DNA of 64,000 nucleotides from Boletus sp. NGJ (Eukaryota > Basidiomycota > Agaricomycetes > Boletales > Boletaceae): the NCBI GenBank assembly GCA_019096195.1, contig JAGTXK010000076.1, positions 186,001 through 250,000 of the forward strand, read 5' to 3'. Of the stretch, positions 57,801 through 64,000 are shown one piece after another. The position numbers were made by a program, and so were the translations under genes. The notes under the pieces are model-generated. The model saw nothing but the letters and a program-made list of their open reading frames with translations. It was not told the origin of the DNA and made no database searches. How positions within the stretch are numbered: position 1 is the stretch's first letter; each line of letters begins with the position of its first letter.

Positions 57801-59010
57801 CAAAGTAGTAGGCTTCAAACTCCTTATCCACATCCTCAATACATTTGCCACTTAGTGGGCCAATTTCCTTGTCTTTGGGGACAATATGGGAGTCGTCGAA
57901 GACTAGTGGAACAACTGCTATCGGAATATGAAAACCAACAATGTCTTCAAGTGCATCCACTCCTTCCTCACTCGGACAAATAACATCCTTGAAATCCACA
58001 CAGAGTATGTGCCCAGCACAGCCAATCCTGCCGATGGCCCCTCACAAGGTATTTATCTACCACAAAAATTTCTCCTTCCACACATTCCCATCCCTCTCCC
58101 TCTTCTGCCATTCATTGTCAATGTCATTGACTCCTTTCCAAGCCCCAGCACCCAAAACCCAAGCTGCACCCTTCTGCCACCATTTTCTTTTTCAAAAGCA
58201 GAGCACATCTATGCAGCCCATCAGTGTGCATGTGCCCAAGCAGAGCTTGAAGACAACCTTATCCAAGAAACCCTTGTGCAAACAACTGCCTGAACCACAC
58301 TTTAATTCACCACTTTTGGATACAGCATCCTCCTCTACCGCACCATCACATAACAGCAAACACCCTTCCCCCCACCCCCATCCATACAACCCCCAGCTAC
58401 AACCAAAACCATCCCCTCTGTGCCCACACTGTCTGGCCAAAGACCATCTACAACTATGGACACCTGCCTCCACTTCAACCAGGACATTACCCCCATTGAA
58501 TACAGATAATGCCAGCTCATCAAGCACCATCTCTGAGCAACAATTTGACCGTATTCTTGATATAATGTGTGCAGCATGGACAGAATGAACCAAAGAGACA
58601 TACAGATTGGCACTCATTGTATTTCATGTCTTCTGTGACATTAACAATATTGCAGAACCAGGTCACTCTCCCGCATCTTCATCCCTAATTGCAACATTTA
58701 TAGCCAGCTGTGCAGGCATGTATTTGGGCTCAGCACTCTCCAACTTCACAGCAGGCCTCTGTGCATGGCACCTTCTGCACAGCCAACCTTGAGAAGTGAA
58801 CCAGAGCAAACTCACTGCCATTCTCCAAGGAGCTCACCACCTTGCCCCACCATCCTCCAAATGCCCCAAATATATACCAATAAAATGCACCCTTTTACTG
58901 CAACTACTCACATACCTTGACCTAGACCATCCATGAGATGCTGCCATCTTTGCCTGCATCCTCATCACATTCTACTCGGTCTCACACCTCAGAGAATTCA
59001 CTGTATCAGC
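54836..59010 (+). mobile_element. Fossil DIRS-like tyrosine-recombinase retroelement
   Basis: Plus-strand order of parts: a gag-like region (about 54936-55810), a reverse transcriptase part near 56800-57040 with the DIRS-type WVDDH motif in place of YxDD, an RNase H-like part near 57480-58060 with an AFSDASSS-type motif, a Pro/Ser-rich linker, and the N-terminal part of a tyrosine recombinase (about 58600-59005, ending REFTVSAI). The family replicates through reverse transcription but integrates with a tyrosine recombinase and so leaves no target duplication. The copy is clearly broken, with many breaks and CpG-depleted, and it ends at the Tc1-like element. I judge it old. Confidence 0.82.
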
Positions 59011-59012
59011 TA

Positions 59013-60611
59013 TAGTGGCTCAAAAAACTGTCCGCATGTTTGGTCATTTTTCACTAAACGTATTATTCCCCAATAACCCCTAATCCTTATCCTAACCTAT
59101 AGGTGTATGAAATAGAGCACTGACTCTTGGCTTTCTATCCATCAAGGTTTTAAGACATATAAATAAGAATTGATGAACTGGCAGCCATTTCAAAACAATG
59201 ACTCATTCGGACAGTTTTTTGACTCTAAATTTATCTAGGTATCTAGTACTTGGTATGAGCTCCTTTGGCCTTGATAACTGCTTCAATCCTTCTAGGCATA
59301 CTTTCTATCCATTTCTGACACTGTTCCTCATCAATCTTTCCCCACTGCTCCACTACTCTTTCCCACAATTGATGAACACCTGTAGAAGCATTTTCATAAC
59401 CTGAGAGGCATCTCTTGAGGTGATTCCAAGTATGTTCAATGGGATTAAGGTCTGGGGATTGTGCAGGCCAGTCCAGAAGCTTGATTCCTTGCTCTTTAAA
59501 CCATCTTTGGGCTCTTTTAGAGGTATGCTTGGAATCATTATCTTGTTGAAAGATAATGTCATCTTCTGGAATTCCAGATTCCTCCATGCTTTGCAGCAAC
59601 CCCTGCTCCAATATGGCCACATACTGTTCAGCATCCATTCTCCCCTCCACCTCACTCAAAATCCCCACTCCATTCCACCCTATGCAGCCCCATACCATCA
59701 GTGAACCTCCTCCAAACTTGACTGTGCCTTGGACCTCTCTAGCAATTAGCCCCTCTCCTTTCTTTTTCCACACATACTCTTGCCCATCTGACCCAATCCT
59801 ATTTATCTTGGTCTTATCTAATCATATAACTCTCTTCCAGTCCTCCACAGTCCAATGCTGGTACTTGAGAGCAAAGGCTAATCTTCTTTTCTTGTGACCA
59901 CTAGAAAGCAGTGGCTTTTTCTTCTTTACCACAGCCTTTAAGGAGGCTTTCTTGAGAGTATTTCTAACAGTCTGAGGACAGACAGGGGTATCAATAATGG
60001 TATTGATGTATTGGGCAGCATGAACAGCATTCCTGGCCTTGCCAGTAATAATTTGCTGGACAATAGCTCTTTTGTTGGTAGAGGTAAGCTTGGAAGGACA
60101 GCCACCAAGAAGCCTAGTCTTCTCTGGCTGGAGTTCCTGAAGCACTTGGCATACTGTAGACTTCCCTAGGCCAGTTTGGGCAGAGATTTTCCTAGAGGGA
60201 AGCCCATGAGAGGAGAGAGAGATGATATTGTTTCTTTGAGAGATGGAAATGGGTTTCATGGCAATGGTGGGAAAATAAACATGGAATGATGGGGTTTATA
60301 TATGTTGTCTGACACTCAGTTACATAATGGTGACATAATAGAAGCCCTACCAAATGTATGTAATCATATTACAGCATGCTAGGGTCCAATATATGTAATC
60401 AAAACTTAGAGTCAAAAAACTGTCCAAATGAGTCATTGTTTTGAAATGGCTGCCAGTTCATCAATTCTTATTCATATGTCTTAAAACCTTGATGGATAGA
60501 AAGCCAAGGGTCAGTGCTTTATTTCATACACCTGTAAGGGTTAGGGGTTATTTGGGAATAACACGTTTAGTGAAAAATGACCAAACATGTGGACAGTTTT
60601 TTGAACCACTG
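59013..60611 (-). mobile_element. Second Tc1-like DNA transposon, near complete
   Basis: 1.6-kb element flanked by TA (59011-59012 and 60612-60613). The left tip TAGTGGCTCAAAAAACTGTC and the right tip (inward) CAGTGGTTCAAAAAACTGTC differ by C/T changes. Terminal inverted repeats are about 213 bp (59013-59225) and about 205 bp (60407-60611). As in the element at 51765, each terminal repeat begins with the tip and ends with an inverted copy of it (CGGACAGTTTTTTGACTC at the inner end). The sequence differs clearly from the element at 51765, so it is a separate subfamily. It sits exactly between a DIRS-like fossil on the left and a copia-like fossil on the right. Confidence 0.88.
59243..60259 (-). 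pseudogene. Tc1/mariner DD34E transposase with one premature stop
   Basis: From ATG 60259 (MKPISISQRNNIISLSS) the frame runs with a helix-turn-helix (LPSRKISAQTGLGKSTVCQV) to DWKRVI. There the Trp of the family motif VIWSDETK is replaced by TGA at about 59820-59818. The same frame continues as LDKTKINRIGSDGQEYVWKK with the catalytic Asp kept. It then shows GTVKFGGGSLMVWGCIG, IIFQQDNDSKHTSKRAQRWF and DWPAQSPDLNPIEHTW (DD34E spacing) and ends KGAHTKY. A TGG-to-TGA change fits the C-to-T pattern of the island. No frameshift is seen. About 338 residues overall, so the coding region is otherwise complete. Confidence 0.86.
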
Positions 60612-60613
60612 TA

Positions 60614-63228
60614 GGTGATGTAGGATTTCTGATGGATCCAAACCTCATATGTCTGTCAGTTTGCTCTATCTTAATCCTGAGATACAGAGATATCACCTCC
60701 ATGTCACTGATCCCAAACCTGGCATAAATATTCTCTTTGACCCAGTCTAAGAACTGTTAGTTGTTGCTTGTGCTGAGTCCATCATCAACATGCCAGGCAA
60801 TGATGCACAGGATTTGTTGCCCATCCAGCAGGATGGTCTGGTAGATGAACATGGCTAGATCCACCTTTGACTTTTGAAATCCAAGGCCCATGAGTACAAG
60901 TGAGAGCAACTTGTACCATTTAAAGGCAGCTTGCTTCAGCCCATATAGGGATGCAAGGATATGGCACATGAGCAGGGTTCCTTCTGTGCTGTACTGCTTG
61001 AAACTCCTTGGCTGCTTCATGTAAATTTCCTCTTTCAACTTCCCATGCAGGAAAGCACACTTGGCATTGAAGCAGTTGAATTCAAGGTCAAGTTTGACTG
61101 TGAGCACTATGAGAATTTTGATTGATGATTGCCATGTGATGGGTGCATATGTTTGGTGAAAGTCAATCCTGGGAATCTGTGAAAAGCCCTGCACTACCAG
61201 CTGTGCTTTATACTTTCCTCCACCATTTTGATCATTCATCTTGAACTCAAAAACCCATCTATTTCTAATTGGTCTGTGACTGGCTGGTGGTTCTACCAAT
61301 TCCCACTCATTCATTTCTTTCATCAGGCCCATCTCAGTCTGCATTTCAACCATTCATTTGTCTTTGTCACCTCACTTTATTGCTTTATTATAGGTTGCCA
61401 GCAATAGTGTCATGTTATAGTTGGAGTTGGCAGGATTGCACCACATGTCGCTAAGGATAGATAGGTGGGCTTGCTCTATGATGATGAAATTGGCCTACTG
61501 CTCTGGAATTGGCTCAGCCTCATTGTTCAATGTGTCACTAAGATCACTGAGCTCACTTAAGGTGCTAAGGATCTCTGCCTTAGATGGCAATACCCTCTCA
61601 GTCCCAGTGTGCAGCATATCCAATGTGCCCACACAGAATGCAGCAAGATGTTTATCACAAAGCTACATGTTTTTGGCATAGTCAGCATCACTGTTAAGAA
61701 TGGATAACTCCGATGAAACTCTGAAGGACCGGAGTTTCTTGAGGGTGTTGGGACTTGGCTTCACCTTATGTGGTGCACCCTTACTTGAGTCTGATGTCCC
61801 GGATTTCAAAGACGTAGGAGGATCAGAGGTTTGGACTTGACATAGTCGAACGTCAAGTCAAGCAGAGGGTCAGAGTGAGTCGTCAAGACTCGGATGGGAG
61901 ACAGGAGGAGTGTTCAGAGTTGATATTTGAACTGACTTTACAGGAGTAGTACAGAGGGTTTATATACAATTGGAATGAAGGTATTAGTAACAGAGTTCGT
62001 AAGGTGTAATGAGTAACAGAAGGGAGATGGGACCTCGCCAGAGCAGTGCTTCTAAGCAAGACAGACACTGGGTCGGAGACAACTATAAGGCAGGACTAGG
62101 ACGGATGAAGAAGCATAGGTTATGTACAAAAGGAGAAGTATGATTACTATAGTGAGGGTGTTACAAGTCCAAGGATATGAGGACATACTTCGAGGGAGAA
62201 CGCGCCAGAGTTGTGGACAGAGTGCCGGAGTTGGACTTGTCGAATTACATGGGATATGACAACCACACTGAGTAAAACAATGAAGGCAGGAGGAGCAACA
62301 AAGAGGAGCAATTGGCACAGGACTGATGGAAACTGGGGCTGAAGGACTATCATAGGCAGAAGGTGAAATGTGGGATGAGCTCAAAGGGAAGATACATTGT
62401 AACTATGACAGAGGAAGAAATTCTAGAGAAGGCTGTGCTTCTATGCAAGAAGTGGAGTGAGGGGCATGTAGTTGCTCAGAAGAGTTGCATGGGCCTTCCA
62501 TAGAATGCTTGTCAAAGATGACATTATGTGAATTGAAGAATGAACATGCACTCAGCAGGCACAAATGAGGCAAGGTCAAGTTTGACTACAGGCATGGTGA
62601 GGCATGTGATGTCTGGTCATTTAAATGCCACATCAAGGTGACAGAGGTTGTTTGTTATGGGAATGCACCCTAGAGACTCCCTCTGAAACAAAAGCTCACA
62701 TCTTGCAGGGTTCCCCTTGAACTGGATCTCCCAACCTCTATTGATCATGTTGCCGACTGAGAGGAGGTTTGCCACAGCATCAGGGGTATAAAGACAATCA
62801 TGAAGATGGATACAGACTGTTCTACCTCTGATGGACAGAGCAGCTATGTAATCCCCATGCCCAGCAGTATGTAGAGCACCATGGTTGGCAGTTTTCATCT
62901 TGATACTATCATCAGGAATAAAGGTCCAGAAAAGGCTCCAGTTGCAGATCAAATGGCTAGTTGTGCTGGAGTTGGGGATGGTGCATGTCTCAGTAGCACC
63001 ATCAAGTAGGTGCAACTGCTCAGTATCATAGTGCAAGAGAGATCTTTGAAGTGGTTTGACTTGCATAATGAGACAATGTCTATGAACCCTCAGTGACACT
63101 TTGTGCTGCAATTTCTGATCCTTTCTTAGTCTCACTCTCCCTTCCCTTGCTATTGCCACCATTGTATTGCTTATCCCCTTTGTTCTTTTGCCATGGAGCT
63201 TGACCCTCCATGCTGCTATCCTTCCCAT
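60614..63228 (-). mobile_element. Fossil Ty1/copia-type retroelement, internal region
   Basis: On the minus strand, parts of the polyprotein lie in family order: protease/gag-pre-integrase region (about 63228-62617, with CTIPNSSTTSHLICN and YTPDAVANLLSVGNM), then a reverse transcriptase part (61353-60757, with HQTYAPITWQSSIKIL, YGLKQAAFKWY and a VDDG motif in the usual position of YVDD). Most of the integrase is absent. A CpG-bearing insert occupies about 61690-62345. The copy is broken, with several breaks, truncated at its right by the inverted repeat at 63243 and at its left by the Tc1-like element. Confidence 0.8.
61690..62345. mobile_element. CpG-bearing LTR-like insert inside the copia fossil
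   Basis: This block has many CpG dinucleotides (for example CAAGACTCGGATGG, CTTCGAGGGAGAACGCG), in contrast with the DNA on both sides. On the minus strand a segment beginning TGTAACACCCTCACTATAG (about 62164) and ending CCAAGTCCCAACA (about 61748) has the TG...CA form and a TATATAAACCC box expected of a fungal long terminal repeat. The exact borders and a target duplication could not be settled. I infer a recent LTR-retroelement piece, possibly a solo LTR with adjoining sequence. Confidence 0.5.
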
Positions 63229-63242
63229 AGAAGTATATTATG

Positions 63243-63953
63243 TGTACAAACCATCAAACCTGGTGAGGATTCCTATCAAAGGGCAAGAGTGGAGGCTGAT
63301 TTCATGGTGTTGACAGGGCCAGAATGATTAAAAGAGCATGAACAATGATGAGATGTTGGGTCATTAATAGACTAGACAGCAGTTGATAGAGAGGGGGGTG
63401 GGAATGGTGGTGTCGCCACCATTGACAATGAGGAAGGGTGTAGTTGAAGGGGAGTTTACAAACTCCAATATGGGAGTAGTGCCTGTTGACATGAAAGGTT
63501 ATTTACAAACTCCATTATGGAAAGTGGTGCCTGCTAACATGGCATACAGGAATATCTGGTGGTTCATTTTCAACTACTGTCCATATGGTAATATATTGGT
63601 AGATAAGTAGCTATTTATTCAGCATACAGAGATAATAGCAATTATTATTATTAAGAATAGCAAAAACTATATTCAAATATTAATATTTGGTGGATATGTG
63701 TTGCTTACTATGGCCAACAATGAGCATGCAGTGTGGGAGATGCCTGGGAAGTTGCCATGCATTAGGGTCCATGACTAAGCAGGAGATAATCTTTGATTCA
63801 TTCTAATGTGACAGAGATTGATCTTATTATCTAATCTATCTACCAGAAGTCTTGATTTATTTTTTAGGCCTAAGTTGGACTGCTGGGTGCAGCAGCAATT
63901 GCTGAAGTGCCATAGTAGTGCTTAACACCACAAATTAGCACAAGCATGACACT
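63243..63953 (-). repeat. 0.7-kb inverted repeat, right copy
   Basis: Reverse complement of 53454-54163 with scattered substitutions and small indels. It abuts the copia-like fossil at 63228-63242 and is followed by unrelated AT-rich DNA to the window end. Its orientation relative to the copia fossil is compatible with an insertion of the same repeat family into that element. Confidence 0.8.
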
Positions 63954-64000
63954 CAGTGAAAACTGGGTATGACCCATTAATATCATATATGGGCCCATAT

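Noticed and set aside
53454-63953. One giant terminal-inverted-repeat element (Polinton-like)
   Set aside because: The inside holds a DIRS-like fossil, a Tc1-like element and a copia-like fossil in mixed orientation. No polymerase B, capsid or packaging ATPase trace was seen.
46403-64000. RIP of the Neurospora type as the cause of base composition
   Set aside because: CpA and TpG words are plentiful and loss is confined to CpG, which fits methyl-CpG deamination better than CpA-directed mutation.
1-64000. CRISPR arrays, bacterial operons or prophage
   Set aside because: No regular spaced short repeats and no bacterial gene organisation. Introns and a nuclear-type tRNA intron show a eukaryotic genome.

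Overview
The window looks like nuclear DNA of a basidiomycete fungus, most likely an Agaricomycete. Genes are packed on both strands and split by many short (about 45-70 bp) GT-AG introns, some exons being only 14-35 bp. Several genes belong to families typical of that group: DUF6534-like membrane proteins, an UNC93-like transporter and F-box proteins. Everything was read by eye, so exon edges are good to a few bases for the genes with explicit exons and are approximate elsewhere.

Positions 1-46.1 kb are gene-rich with ordinary CpG content. In order: the tail of an unidentified gene and a TA-flanked MITE (0.5 kb); a DUF6534-like membrane protein gene with microexons and a decayed relative (1.8-5.0 kb); a universal stress protein gene with a long disordered N-terminus (5.3-7.6 kb); and a tandem segmental duplication (about 7.2-10.7 and 10.8-14.3 kb), each unit carrying the 3' end of the stress-protein gene and an UNC93-like transporter. 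A poorly interpretable stretch (14.3-17.1 kb) follows. Then come housekeeping genes: Pet127 (mitochondrial RNA metabolism), borealin (chromosomal passenger complex), a small gene hidden between them and the next locus, an ARFRP1/Arl3 Golgi GTPase, V-ATPase proteolipid c'', an intron-containing tRNA-Ala(UGC), POP1 of RNase P/MRP, a small mitochondrial-type membrane protein, another DUF6534-like gene, an intact and a broken F-box gene, a Rax1-like RGS membrane protein and Rad50.

From about 46.2 kb to the end the character changes abruptly. The DNA is AT-rich, almost free of CpG but rich in TpG/CpA, and made of nested mobile elements. These are three Tc1-like DNA transposons (one with an open 338-residue DD34E transposase), a fossil DIRS-like tyrosine-recombinase retroelement, a fossil Ty1/copia-type element, a CpG-bearing LTR-like insert, a pair of 0.7-kb inverted repeats near 53.8 and 63.6 kb, and a stray fragment of the RNA polymerase II largest-subunit gene. 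CpG-specific loss suggests long-term cytosine methylation of a silenced island starting about 150-400 bp upstream of the Rad50 start codon.

The most unusual structure is in the Tc1-like elements. Each roughly 0.2-kb terminal inverted repeat is itself bounded by an inverted pair of the element tip, so each end looks like a self-contained MITE-like unit. This differs from the direct-repeat (IR/DR) arrangement known from Sleeping Beauty-type elements.
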